From contig JAVBXN010000029.1 in the NCBI GenBank assembly GCA_030824515.1, positions 1 to 49,950 on the forward strand: a DNA stretch of 49,950 nucleotides. The letters run 5' to 3'. Each line of letters starts with the position of its first letter. Within the stretch, counting starts at the first letter, position 1. This DNA comes from Pelobacter sp. (GTDB lineage Bacteria > Desulfobacterota > Desulfuromonadia > Geobacterales > Pseudopelobacteraceae). The position numbers were made by a program, and so were the translations under genes. Positions 1 to 7,539 of this stretch are shown here, piece after piece. The notes beneath the pieces were generated by a model that was not told the DNA's origin, did no database searches, and saw only the letters and a program-made list of their open reading frames with translations.

Positions 1-243
1 GATGGAGTTTCCGGAGGGGTTCTCCTGTCGCCATTTGAACCCGATTCGGTACGTTGTCAGTGGGCTTCGCACCAGGTACACAGCGCGTACCAAGCACGCC
101 ACCTAGGGCGCTGAAGGGGTTACTTCAGGTGTCTGATGGTGGTTTTAGACGTGATATCAAACACATATAATCACGCGACATCGTGTCGCGATCAACGGGG
201 CTGAGGCTGACCCGCCCTCGGCGGGTCTTGCCGATGGTTGGCG
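1..243. other. Non-coding stretch with several hairpins
   Basis: I recognise no gene here. Three perfect inverted repeats are visible: 111-128 (6-bp arms CTGAAG/CTTCAG, 6-nt loop), 174-190 (7-bp arms CGCGACA/TGTCGCG, 3-nt loop) and 209-227 (8-bp arms GACCCGCC/GGCGGGTC, 3-nt loop). The last lies just past the stop codon of the minus-strand gene ending at 244 and could end its transcript, although no T-run follows on either strand. Short open frames reach in from the left edge on the plus strand (stops near 112-116) but match nothing I know. It could be a structured RNA, a remnant of a mobile or repeat element, or plain intergenic DNA. I compared it by eye with tmRNA, SRP RNA, RNase P RNA and tRNA and found no match. 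Confidence 0.35.
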
Positions 244-666
244 TCAGTTCTCTCGGAAATTTCGTGCTTCGATAATTCCAGGCCAATTCTCTCCGACCCA
301 ACCTTTTTGTTCCCAGCAGAGGAAGCTTCGGTTCGACGTGCAGCCCATCGCTTTGATGACTGCTTCGTTATCGAATTCAGGAAGGTTCTGAACTCTTGTA
401 ATCAGTGTTTGGGTGCTATCTGCACATTGGGGAATGGCACAAAAATTTTCTTTGGACTCTGACAAAAGCAGAAAATACACATCTTCTTCAAATGGGCCTG
501 AATCATTGGTTTCTATGATTACAGCCTTCAGTTCATTCCATGCCATTTGCTGAACCGTTCCATCAGGGAAGCAACAGCGGATCATCGTGTCGTCTATTTC
601 CAATTTCGGAACAGCAGACTTTCTGCTACTACGGTAGCGGTCAATTAACTTGCTTATCCAGTTCAT
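244..666 (-). CDS. Small hypothetical protein, possibly immunity-like
   Basis: A 140-residue soluble protein without signal peptide or membrane segment. The start at 666 (MNWISKL...) is chosen because AGAAGGA sits just upstream; the in-frame ATG ten codons earlier lies inside a large inverted repeat (688-733). The C-terminal half contains the stretch LPEFDNEAVIKAMG followed by a Cys-Trp-Glu, a pattern I associate with small proteins scattered through proteobacterial accessory regions, some of them annotated as immunity proteins, but I cannot name the family and no function should be transferred. No toxin gene is adjacent, although the left side is cut by the window. The gene stands alone between structured DNA and the tautomerase gene. 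Confidence 0.6.
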   Translation of the reverse strand: MNWISKLIDRYRSSRKSAVPKLEIDDTMIRCCFPDGTVQQMAWNELKAVIIETNDSGPFEEDVYFLLLSESKENFCAIPQCADSTQTLITRVQNLPEFDNEAVIKAMGCTSNRSFLCWEQKGWVGENWPGIIEARNFREN

Positions 667-687
667 GTATTTCCTTCTCGCCAACTC

Positions 688-733
688 GTAGATCACCGGA
701 TCACGCGCACGCGCGCGTGAACCGGTGATCTAC
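688..733. repeat. 46-bp nearly perfect inverted repeat
   Basis: Arms of 21 positions (12 bp GTAGATCACCGG/CCGGTGATCTAC, an A/A mismatch, then 8 bp TCACGCGC/GCGCGTGA) surround a 4-nt loop ACGC. It lies 22 bp upstream of the start codon at 666, just beyond the ribosome binding site. No T-run follows on either side, so a simple intrinsic terminator is unlikely. It could be a REP-like palindrome, an operator or attenuator for the downstream small gene, or a mobile-element scar. I see no second copy in this window. Confidence 0.75.
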
Positions 734-862
734 CCAAATGGAACATTTATCCCAGAACACGGATACACCTGCAAACAGTGTAAAGTCAAGAAGTTACCCC
801 CTTACACATTAAAGAACTCTTTCACAGCCCGCTTCACGTTTGAAACGGAATTATACCAACCA

Positions 863-1066
863 TCATCGCCCCGTCTTGCGCCGCTGGGTGATCGATTCCC
901 CGCCTATGCCCCAGTTGTCCGTATCCACCTCGTCGATCACCACCACCGTGGTGGCCGGGTTCTTCCCCAGCACATCCACCAGCAATTGAGTAGCCCCCTT
1001 GATCAGGGCCGCTTTCTGTTCGGCCGTTGCGCCCTCGCGGGTAATCCTGATGTTGACGTATGGCAT
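863..1066 (-). CDS. 4-oxalocrotonate tautomerase family protein
   Basis: A 67-residue protein with the size and N-terminus of the small tautomerases. Met is followed directly by Pro, which after Met removal becomes the catalytic N-terminal proline of the family. The alternating beta strand (PYVNIRITREG) and the helix with the early AEQKAALI are typical, and a TVVVIDEV strand follows. A strong AAGGAG lies upstream of the ATG. Family members act as hexamers or trimers on enol/keto substrates; the substrate here is unknown. It follows the MFS transporter gene by about 45 bp on the same strand and is probably cotranscribed, which would fit import and processing of a small organic acid, but that link is inference. 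Confidence 0.85.
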   Translation of the reverse strand: MPYVNIRITREGATAEQKAALIKGATQLLVDVLGKNPATTVVVIDEVDTDNWGIGGESITQRRKTGR

Positions 1067-1110
1067 GGCTGTTCTCCTTTATTTTGGAAGCAGGTGTTGT
1101 ATGAAACCGT

Positions 1111-2295
1111 TTATGACGAGAAGTTCCTGTCGGTTGCCACCAGCAGGCCGCCGAGAGCCACCACGGAACCGGCCAGTAGCAACGGCAGCGTGAAGCCCCC
1201 CTGTTGATCGGCCAACAATCCGGCCAGGGGCGGACCGACTACCTGCCCCGCCCCGAAGCAGACCGTCAGTATGGCAGCAGCGCGGCGCCCTTCGGAACCG
1301 GCGCGCCTGCCCCCCTCGCCCATGGCCAGCGCCACGATACCCAGGAAAGTGCCACCGAATATGACTGCGGCCAGACCGGCGCTGAAGGCCTGTTGCGCAA
1401 CGCTGCTGAGCAGGATGCCGCAGGCCTGCAGCAGGTAGGCGCTGGTCAGGGTGGCCCGCAGACCGATCCTGCATGCAATCCGCTGCCAGATGATGGTGGA
1501 GGGGGCCGCCGCCAGCCCTACCGCGACCCAGCTCCAGGGGGCAAACAGTTCCAGTCCCGGCGTGTGGGCGATCATGGTCACCAGAAAGGTGGCGCTGACG
1601 ATATAACCGACCCCTTCCAGGAAATAGGCGATTGCCAGACGACCGATACCGTCCAGCCTGCCGCCAGCCCTGGATACCGCGTCCGGGACAGCCACCGTCA
1701 CATGGCGCTTGCCTGCCACCAGAACACCGGCAGTGGCCAGCAGAATCGACAGTGCGCCCATCCCCAGCCAGGCCGCGCTCCAGCCGCCAACGCGGTCCAG
1801 CAGCGGCACCACCGCGCCGCTCAGTGCGATCCCCAGGCCGATTCCGCCGTAGAGCGCGCTGCTCCAGCTGCTGTGGCGACTGCGCTGCAGGGTCTCGGTC
1901 ACCTCGATCGCGATCACCACGAACAGTATCGCGCTGGAGACTCCCGCCATCAGCCGCAGCGCACCCCACCAGGTCGGTGACTGCGTGGCGCCCATCAGCA
2001 GGGTGGTGACAATGCTGGTGACCAGAGCGCCCACGTTGACACATCTGCTGCGCAGCACGCGGGGCCAGACGGCGCAGAGCAGCGCTCCGGCCAGATAGCC
2101 GGCATAGTTGAGGGAGGCCAGCCCCCCGGCCATGCCGTGGCTGATCCCCAGGTCGCGCTGCATCAGCGGCAGGATCGGGGTAAAGGCGAAACGCCCGATC
2201 CCCATCGCCACCATCATCCCCAGCATTCCTCCGGCAAGCACCCGTAGTGCCGGGCGTTGCAGAGTTTCAATTGTTTTCGGCGAAGTACTGTTCAT
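1111..2295 (-). CDS. MFS transporter, YbfB/YjiJ family
   Basis: A 394-residue, very hydrophobic protein with about twelve predicted transmembrane segments, the usual length for a major facilitator. The N-terminal MGIGRFAFTPILPLMQRDLG and the following MAGGLASLNYAGYLAGAL are the signature of the YbfB/YjiJ (MFS_4) group. Substrates of this group are mostly undefined. The start at 2295 gives a short cytoplasmic tail before the first membrane helix; the ribosome binding site is weak. The tautomerase gene follows on the same strand, suggesting a two-gene unit. Other MFS subfamilies cannot be fully excluded without a search. Confidence 0.85.
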   Translation of the reverse strand: MNSTSPKTIETLQRPALRVLAGGMLGMMVAMGIGRFAFTPILPLMQRDLGISHGMAGGLASLNYAGYLAGALLCAVWPRVLRSRCVNVGALVTSIVTTLLMGATQSPTWWGALRLMAGVSSAILFVVIAIEVTETLQRSRHSSWSSALYGGIGLGIALSGAVVPLLDRVGGWSAAWLGMGALSILLATAGVLVAGKRHVTVAVPDAVSRAGGRLDGIGRLAIAYFLEGVGYIVSATFLVTMIAHTPGLELFAPWSWVAVGLAAAPSTIIWQRIACRIGLRATLTSAYLLQACGILLSSVAQQAFSAGLAAVIFGGTFLGIVALAMGEGGRRAGSEGRRAAAILTVCFGAGQVVGPPLAGLLADQQGGFTLPLLLAGSVVALGGLLVATDRNFSS

Positions 2296-2411
2296 AGATT
2301 CATGCCGGTTTAGATCCGGATATGTTCGGTTTGATGGGGTGGATAGGGTCTGATGTGCAGAGTTGATTTAAAACACGATGCAGCAGGATTGGACTCCACA
2401 AGCCCCACGTA

Positions 2412-2996
2412 TCAGGATCCACGGTTCCCGGGGTTGTACAGCAGTCCGCCATCTTCCGCATATTCCCGCAGCACCGCGATCGCTGCTGAGCGCAGCACGT
2501 CACGCTCGACACTAATGCCGCGCCGGTTCAGGGCCTGCACCCAGTCGTCAGGTTTGGAACCTTCGTCAAAACCGATTTCGCGGGCATCTTCGCCACGCGC
2601 CCCGCAGACCAGGCCGCTCACACCGGACCAGGGTATCGCTCCGAAACACATGGCGCACGGCTCGGTCGAGGCGTATATTTCATGCTTAAGCCGTCCGGCA
2701 TCGCCGATATCATAGCGCCCCAGCGCCTTCTGGGCGGCCGCCAGCGCGACCATCTCCGCATGCAGGATAGAACAGCCAGCGCTTTCTACCAGGTTGACAC
2801 CGGCCGCGACCAGGCGACCGCTCCCGTCAAAGACCGCCGCACCGAACGGCCCGCCGCTGCGGTTGCACACGTTCAACCGGGAAAGTTCGATCACGAACCC
2901 CATGCGTTCAGCGGTCGTTGGAAAAATCCGTGGCGAAGCGGACAGGAAACTTTCCAGCCAATCCGGTAAGTCTATCGTTATTCCCGGTTTGTTCAT
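2412..2996 (-). CDS. Nucleoside/guanine deaminase-like cytidine deaminase-fold protein
   Basis: A 194-residue zinc-dependent deaminase of the cytidine/deoxycytidylate deaminase fold. The zinc site is clear: ILHAEMVAL supplies the ligand His and catalytic Glu, and STEPCAMCFGAIPWS supplies the two Cys ligands. A strand GGPFGAAVFDGSGRLVAAG precedes it, as in guanine deaminases and the tRNA adenosine deaminase TadA. The C-terminal part (NRRGISV..., then LLYNPGNRG) differs from TadA, so free base or nucleoside deamination seems more likely than tRNA editing. The start codon overlaps the stop codon of the upstream YdcF-like gene by 4 bp (ATGA), indicating translational coupling. Confidence 0.8.
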   Translation of the reverse strand: MNKPGITIDLPDWLESFLSASPRIFPTTAERMGFVIELSRLNVCNRSGGPFGAAVFDGSGRLVAAGVNLVESAGCSILHAEMVALAAAQKALGRYDIGDAGRLKHEIYASTEPCAMCFGAIPWSGVSGLVCGARGEDAREIGFDEGSKPDDWVQALNRRGISVERDVLRSAAIAVLREYAEDGGLLYNPGNRGS

Positions 2997-3628
2997 TTGC
3001 GTTCAACGCCTGAGATGGCCGGAAGCACACCGTCCCTCAGTTCCTCCGGCGCCAGCATGAAAAACAGCCTGAACATGCAGTATTTGTAGAATTCACGAAA
3101 GAGCAGATCGAAGCTGCCGCCATCGCTCCACCAGGATTCCTTCAGGTTTTTCGTATCAACCGGGTAAGGGTATATTTCGATGTTTTTCGGCAGCGAGTTG
3201 CGAAAGAGGATCGAAGACCGCTTCAGGTGATAGCGGGAAGTGATCAGGATTATGGAGCGGATCTTGTTCCTGATGATAACTTCCCGTCCCAGCACCGCGT
3301 TTTCGAGTGTATTGCGGGAGGCCTTCTCCAGTATGACCCGGTCGGACGACGGATCGCCGGGACGGGGACGGTACAGGTCGCTTTTGCGGACAGAGGGATC
3401 GACCCCGATGAAATACAGGTATTGGGCGCGCGACTCCCTGAACAGGCGAATTCCCTCCTCGACCCTCCCCTTGCCGCCGGCCAGCACCACAATCGCATCG
3501 GCTTTGCGGCTGTGCTGCCGGTAGGAGAAAGTCTTGTAGGTAAAATCAATAAAAAGGGCCGTTACCGCGAACAGCCCTATCACAACCAATGTTATGAATG
3601 CCTTGATAATATTCATGCCATAACCCAT
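2993..3628 (-). CDS. YdcF/ElyC/SanA-like (DUF218) membrane protein
   Basis: A 211-residue protein with one N-terminal transmembrane helix (about residues 8-28) and a DUF218 domain. ADAIVVLAGGKGRVEEGIRLF, the central Glu/Asn motif (SRNTLENA) and the IILITSRYHLKRS stretch are diagnostic. In E. coli relatives affect envelope or peptidoglycan integrity, but the chemistry is unresolved. AAGGA lies 5-6 nt upstream of the first ATG (3628), so that start is preferred over the second Met five codons in. Its 3' end overlaps the deaminase gene. It is divergent from rpmB with only 68 bp between start codons. Confidence 0.8.
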   Translation of the reverse strand: MGYGMNIIKAFITLVVIGLFAVTALFIDFTYKTFSYRQHSRKADAIVVLAGGKGRVEEGIRLFRESRAQYLYFIGVDPSVRKSDLYRPRPGDPSSDRVILEKASRNTLENAVLGREVIIRNKIRSIILITSRYHLKRSSILFRNSLPKNIEIYPYPVDTKNLKESWWSDGGSFDLLFREFYKYCMFRLFFMLAPEELRDGVLPAISGVERK

Positions 3629-3635
3629 ATTTTCC

Positions 3636-3664
3636 TTGCAAGCACAGCGTCACTCTGCTATAAG
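3636..3664 (+). promoter_or_regulatory. Probable sigma-70 promoter of rpmB
   Basis: TTGCAA at 3636-3641, a 17-bp spacer and TATAAG at 3659-3664, 33 bp before the rpmB start codon. Spacing and hexamers match the vegetative consensus well. It overlaps the first bases upstream of the divergent YdcF-like gene. Confidence 0.6.
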
Positions 3665-3696
3665 ATTTTTTTCAGCAATCAAGGGAGGACAAAAAT

Positions 3697-3888
3697 ATGT
3701 CAAGAAAATGTGAAATCTGCGGAAAAGGCCCAAGCTTCGGTAACAATGTCAGCCATGCCAACAACAAAACCCGTACCGTATGGCGTCCGAATCTTCAGAA
3801 GATCAGGGCCGTAAAAAACGGTAGCATCTCCACCGTCAAGGTTTGCACCCGCTGCATCCGTTCCGGTTTTGTTACCAAAGTAATCTGA
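3697..3888 (+). CDS. rpmB: 50S ribosomal protein L28
   Basis: A 63-residue basic protein matching L28 over its full length: [20 protein letters not shown] followed by [12 protein letters not shown] and a C-terminal SGFVTKV. Two CxxC pairs (CEIC and CTRC) form the zinc ribbon of the C+ type of L28. GGGAGGA is well placed upstream. It is a single-gene unit with its own promoter and a terminator just downstream; rpmG is not adjacent. Confidence 0.97.
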   Translation: MSRKCEICGKGPSFGNNVSHANNKTRTVWRPNLQKIRAVKNGSISTVKVCTRCIRSGFVTKVI

Positions 3889-3915
3889 CACTCAGTTTCC
3901 ATGCTTCATAGATCA

Positions 3916-3946
3916 GCCGCCCTCCTGCAAGGAGCGCGGCTTTTTT
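3916..3946 (+). terminator. Rho-independent terminator after rpmB
   Basis: A 10-bp stem with one mismatch (GCCGCCCTCC/GGAGCGCGGC, 5-nt loop) is followed by six T on the plus strand, 28 bp after the rpmB stop. On the minus strand there is no T-run, so it serves rpmB and not ridA. Confidence 0.85.
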
Positions 3947-3949
3947 GCG

Positions 3950-4348
3950 TTATTGGCCTGCAGGCTCCCGCAGAGCGGCCAGGACTTCGATCTCCACCCG
4001 CACTCCGCGCGGCAGCGAATTGACGGCAACGGTCGAGCGGGCCGGCTTGTGGTTTTCAAAATACCTGGCATAGACCCCGTTCATGGCGGCGAAGTCGGCC
4101 ATATCCACCAGAAAGACAGTGGTTTTGATCACATCCTCGAATCCGGCATCGGCAGTTTTCAGCACCGCGGCTATATTGGCCATCACCCGCTCGGTCTGGG
4201 CGCTGATATCGCCCGCCACCACCTCGCCGGTAAGCGGGTCCAGCGGGATCTGGCCGGAGCAGAACAGCATGTTCCCGAACCGGATCGCCTGGGAATAGGG
4301 GCCTATGGCGGCCGGGGCATTTTCCGTAGCTATTGGCTGTAGTTTCAT
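3950..4348 (-). CDS. ridA: RidA family enamine/imine deaminase
   Basis: A 132-residue protein of the YjgF/YER057c/UK114 (Rid) family. It hydrolyses reactive enamines and imines, such as 2-aminoacrylate, released by PLP enzymes. Family motifs are seen in order: PAAIGPYSQAI near the N-terminus, LFCSGQIPLDP, the KTTVFLVDMADF segment and the C-terminal LPRGVRVEIEVLA with the substrate-binding Arg. The open frame extends further upstream, but the start at 4348 is chosen because everything before it is relA coding sequence in another frame and the ATG overlaps the relA stop by 4 bp. The two genes are therefore translationally coupled. Confidence 0.93.
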   Translation of the reverse strand: MKLQPIATENAPAAIGPYSQAIRFGNMLFCSGQIPLDPLTGEVVAGDISAQTERVMANIAAVLKTADAGFEDVIKTTVFLVDMADFAAMNGVYARYFENHKPARSTVAVNSLPRGVRVEIEVLAALREPAGQ

Positions 4349-6495
4349 TGTTTCAACCTCTCCACCTTGATCACCCCCTTGACCTTCATAACCGCGTTCA
4401 TCACCTTCTGCAGGTGCGCCAGGTCGGTTACGTTGACCTCGAAAGTGTTTTCTCCGCGCTGGTCCACGGTGCTCTGGATATGGGCGCTGGCGATGTTGGC
4501 TTCGCAATTGGTGATTGCCAGCGTGATGTTGGCCAGGATACCCTTGATGTCGTGGCAGACGACCCTGATCTTGACCGGCAGCACCGAGGCCTTGGCCTTG
4601 TTCCAGGCCACGTCGATGCGCCGTTCCGGGTCGTTTTCCATTGCAAACTGGCAGTCGGAGGTATGTATCGTCACCCCCTTGCCGCGGGTGATGAAGCCGA
4701 CTATATCGTCGCCCGGAACCGGGTTACAGCACTTGCCGAAGCGTACCAGCACATCGTCGATGCCGCTGATCTCGACCGCGCTGGAGGTTTTCCCCTTGAG
4801 CTTGTTGATCACCGACTCAAGCCGGGACTCCTTGCGGTCCGAGCGTTCCTGGATCTTGGCGTCGGGCAGCAGCTTGCCGACAATCTGGCCGATCGAAATC
4901 TTGCCGTAGCCGACCGCCGCCAGCAGATCGTCATCGGCCGCATAGCCGAATTCGCCGGCGATCTTCTTGAACTCGCCGCTCTTCTGGACTTTCTGCAGAT
5001 TGACCGAGTATTTGCGGAGATCCTTTTCACAGATCTCACGGCCGAGCACGATGCTGCGCTTGCGCTCCTCGATCTTGATCCAGGCCCTGATCTTGTTGCG
5101 GGCCCGGGAACTCTTGACGATCTTGAGCCAGTCCTTGCTGGGGGTGTGATGGGGCGAGGTGATCACCTCGACGATATCGCCGTTTTTCAGCTCGTACTTC
5201 AGCGGCACCAGCTTGCCGTTGACCTTGGCCCCCACGCAGCGATGCCCGATATCGGTATGGACGCTGTAGGCAAAATCGATCGGGCTCGACCCCTTGGGAT
5301 AACCCTTCACATCGCCCTTGGGAGTGAAAACATAGACCTCTTCGTTGAACAGCTCGACCTTGACCGAGTCCATGAACTCCCTGGAGTCCTGCAGGTCCTG
5401 CTGCCACTCAAGAAGCTGCCGCAGCCAGGCGAAGCGCTTGACCTCTTTTTCGTCGTAGCCCTTGCCCTCCTTGTACTTCCAGTGCGCGGCGATGCCGGCG
5501 TCGGCGACGCTGTGCATCTCGTGGGTGCGGATCTGGACTTCCATCCGGTCGCCATGTGGCCCGATCACCGTCGTATGCAAGGATTGGTACATATTTCCCT
5601 TGGGCATGGCGATGTAGTCCTTGAAGCGCCCCGGAATCGGCTTCCAGGCCGAGTGGATCACCCCCAGCACCTCGTAGCACTCGCGCAGGTCCTCTACCAG
5701 GATCCGCACCGCAATCAGGTCGTAGATCTCCTCGAACTCCACATTGCGTTTTTCCATCTTGCGGTAGATCGAATAGAGGTGCTTGCTGCGGCCGGATATC
5801 TCGCCCTTTATGCCGTAAAAAGCCAGTTTTTCCGTGATGATGGCCTTTGCTTCTTCTACGAATGCTTCACGTTCCTGCTTCTTAAGCGAAATTTTCCGCA
5901 CCAGGTCGAAATAGATCTCCGGCTGCAGATAGCGAAAGGAGAGGTCTTCCAGCTCGACCTTGACCCAGGAGATACCCAGGCGGTTGGCGATGGGAGCGTA
6001 GATATCCATCGTTTCCTTGGCGATGCTGCGCTGCTTGGGCTCCGGCTGGAACTCCATCGTGCGCATGTTATGCAGCCGGTCGGCCAGCTTGACCAGGATC
6101 ACGCGGATATCGATCGCCATTGCCAGCAGCATCTTGCGGAAATTCTCGGCCTGGCTCTCTTCCTTGGTCTTGAAGTTGATCTTGCTGATCTTGGTGACAC
6201 CGTCCACCAGCGCCGTAACCTCGTCGCCGAACATCGCGGTCAGCTCTTCCGATGTGGCCAGGGTGTCCTCGATCGTGTCATGCAGGAATCCGGTGACGAT
6301 GCTGGGAACATCCAGCTTCAGGTCGGCCAGCAGCCCGGCCACTTCCATGGGATGAATGATGTACGGCTCCCCGGACAGACGGGTCTGCCCCTGGTGCACC
6401 TTGGCGCAGTAAACATATGCCTTGCGGATCAGGTTGAAGTCTGCCGTAGGGTTATATGCCGCCACTTTGTCAAGAATGTCATTAAGCCTGATCAT
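4345..6495 (-). CDS. relA: Bifunctional (p)ppGpp synthetase/hydrolase
   Basis: A 716-residue Rel/SpoT protein that makes and degrades the stringent-response alarmone (p)ppGpp. Domains in order: N-terminal HD hydrolase (residues about 20-180) with an intact IIHP, HDTIEDT (72-78) and DRLHNM, which indicates working hydrolysis; synthetase (about 235-345) with DLIAVRILV and NMYQSLHTTV; TGS (about 385-450); a conserved Cys-containing segment (FGKCCNPVPGD); and a C-terminal ACT domain (about 640-716). Since both catalytic motifs look intact this is the dual-function type. It lies downstream of rpoZ, as in many bacteria, but an intrinsic terminator separates them, so a promoter of its own is likely. 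It is coupled to ridA. Confidence 0.96.
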   Translation of the reverse strand: MIRLNDILDKVAAYNPTADFNLIRKAYVYCAKVHQGQTRLSGEPYIIHPMEVAGLLADLKLDVPSIVTGFLHDTIEDTLATSEELTAMFGDEVTALVDGVTKISKINFKTKEESQAENFRKMLLAMAIDIRVILVKLADRLHNMRTMEFQPEPKQRSIAKETMDIYAPIANRLGISWVKVELEDLSFRYLQPEIYFDLVRKISLKKQEREAFVEEAKAIITEKLAFYGIKGEISGRSKHLYSIYRKMEKRNVEFEEIYDLIAVRILVEDLRECYEVLGVIHSAWKPIPGRFKDYIAMPKGNMYQSLHTTVIGPHGDRMEVQIRTHEMHSVADAGIAAHWKYKEGKGYDEKEVKRFAWLRQLLEWQQDLQDSREFMDSVKVELFNEEVYVFTPKGDVKGYPKGSSPIDFAYSVHTDIGHRCVGAKVNGKLVPLKYELKNGDIVEVITSPHHTPSKDWLKIVKSSRARNKIRAWIKIEERKRSIVLGREICEKDLRKYSVNLQKVQKSGEFKKIAGEFGYAADDDLLAAVGYGKISIGQIVGKLLPDAKIQERSDRKESRLESVINKLKGKTSSAVEISGIDDVLVRFGKCCNPVPGDDIVGFITRGKGVTIHTSDCQFAMENDPERRIDVAWNKAKASVLPVKIRVVCHDIKGILANITLAITNCEANIASAHIQSTVDQRGENTFEVNVTDLAHLQKVMNAVMKVKGVIKVERLKQ

Positions 6496-6546
6496 AAGCT
6501 GTTATCGCCCAAATGGATTAGTGTAGCGGGATTTCGGAAACAGGAT

Positions 6547-6585
6547 AAAAAAAGGGTGAAATCGGAGTATATTCCGGCTTCACCC
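6547..6585 (-). terminator. Intrinsic terminator between rpoZ and relA
   Basis: On the minus strand a hairpin with arms GGGTGAA/TTCACCC (6554-6560 with 6579-6585), extended by further GC pairing inside, is followed directly by a run of seven T. It lies 18 bp after the rpoZ stop and about 50 bp before the relA start, and should limit readthrough from the rpoZ unit into relA. Confidence 0.8.
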
Positions 6586-6602
6586 TGGGTGACGGGTAAT
6601 GA

Positions 6603-6806
6603 TTAACGATGCTTTCTGGTGACCTCGAAACTGATCTTGCCCGCGGCGATTTCGCGCAAAGCGGTAACCACGTGGCGGTTGTTCTTGGGATCGATCAGCG
6701 GGTTGGCCCCTTTGTACAGCTGTTTGACCCGTTTAGATGCCAGCATTACCAGCTGGAATCTGTTTTCTACTTTTTCAAGACAATCTTCAACGGTAACCCG
6801 TGCCAT
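6603..6806 (-). CDS. rpoZ: RNA polymerase omega subunit
   Basis: A 67-residue protein with the omega signature: [20 protein letters not shown], the ASKRVKQL helix and the [13 protein letters not shown] motif. It assists folding and assembly of the beta' subunit of RNA polymerase. The start is ATG at 6806, with AGGAG seven bases upstream; an in-frame TTG two codons earlier is too close to that ribosome binding site. Neighbours yicC and gmk upstream and relA downstream are a conserved arrangement. Confidence 0.95.
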   Translation of the reverse strand: MARVTVEDCLEKVENRFQLVMLASKRVKQLYKGANPLIDPKNNRHVVTALREIAAGKISFEVTRKHR

Positions 6807-6859
6807 ATTCAAACTCCTCTTGCTACATAAAATGGATAGCTTATGTACCCTGTTTTTGA

Positions 6860-7468
6860 TTAAATATCAAACAATTTCCCTACCTGTTCCATCATCCGGA
6901 ACGTTTTGCGGCAATGGGCAATCACGATTGCCGACAGTTCGCTGCAGGCAACTTCAAAATTATCGTTGATGATGATGTAGTCGTACCAGCGCGATTCCTT
7001 GATTTCGTCGGCCGCCCTGAGGATGCGTCGCTCGATCACATCCTGCGCGTCCGAGGACCGGCTCTCCAGCCGCCGCCGCAACTCCTCCATGCTCGGGGGC
7101 AGGATAAAGACATAGATGCCGCCGTCAAACTGTTCCTTCAGCTTGAGCGCCCCCTGGCAATCTATATCCAGCACCAGGTTGACGCCGTTCTTACGCGCCT
7201 CTTCCAGCGTTTTCAGGGCGGTGCCGTACATGTTGCCATGCACCAGGGCCCATTCGGCAAAGGCGTCCTCATCGACCATCCGCTCAAACTCTTCCTGGGA
7301 CACGAAATGGTAGGCCTCGCCATCCACCTCCCCCGGACGCGGTTTGCGGGTGGTATAGCTGATGGACTCCCTGATGTCGGGAAAGGTTTTGAACAGCTCG
7401 CGGCAGAGAGATGTCTTACCGGCTCCGGAAGGAGCAGACAGTATCAGAATCAAACCTTCACGTTTCAT
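6860..7468 (-). CDS. gmk: Guanylate kinase
   Basis: A 202-residue enzyme converting GMP to GDP with ATP. The P-loop APSGAGKTS (residues 12-20), the GMP-binding [14 protein letters not shown] and YHFVS segments, and [10 protein letters not shown] are all intact; the length is normal. It lies between yicC and rpoZ on the same strand (gaps of about 70 and 50 bp). A product of the guaC/GMP economy, it connects to the (p)ppGpp enzyme encoded downstream, since guanylate kinase is a known (p)ppGpp target in some bacteria. Confidence 0.97.
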   Translation of the reverse strand: MKREGLILILSAPSGAGKTSLCRELFKTFPDIRESISYTTRKPRPGEVDGEAYHFVSQEEFERMVDEDAFAEWALVHGNMYGTALKTLEEARKNGVNLVLDIDCQGALKLKEQFDGGIYVFILPPSMEELRRRLESRSSDAQDVIERRILRAADEIKESRWYDYIIINDNFEVACSELSAIVIAHCRKTFRMMEQVGKLFDI

Positions 7469-7539
7469 ATCGCGGCCTCACAAAATATTGATGATCGGGC
7501 ATCCATCTGTAGCATATATGGGAACCGGTGACTACCAAA

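Noticed and set aside
1..106. tRNA, tmRNA or SRP RNA, prompted by a GGTTCAAAT-like string on the minus strand near position 35
   Set aside because: No acceptor stem or cloverleaf can be formed around it and no CCA end or SRP core motif is present.
725..1207. Plus-strand open frame across the tautomerase region
   Set aside because: Begins in the right arm of the inverted repeat and runs antisense to the tautomerase and MFS genes, with no ribosome binding site.
4333..6606. Long plus-strand open frame (757 codons) opposite relA
   Set aside because: It runs antisense through an intact RelA/SpoT protein with all motifs; the frame is open only because of the G+C-rich codon pattern of relA.
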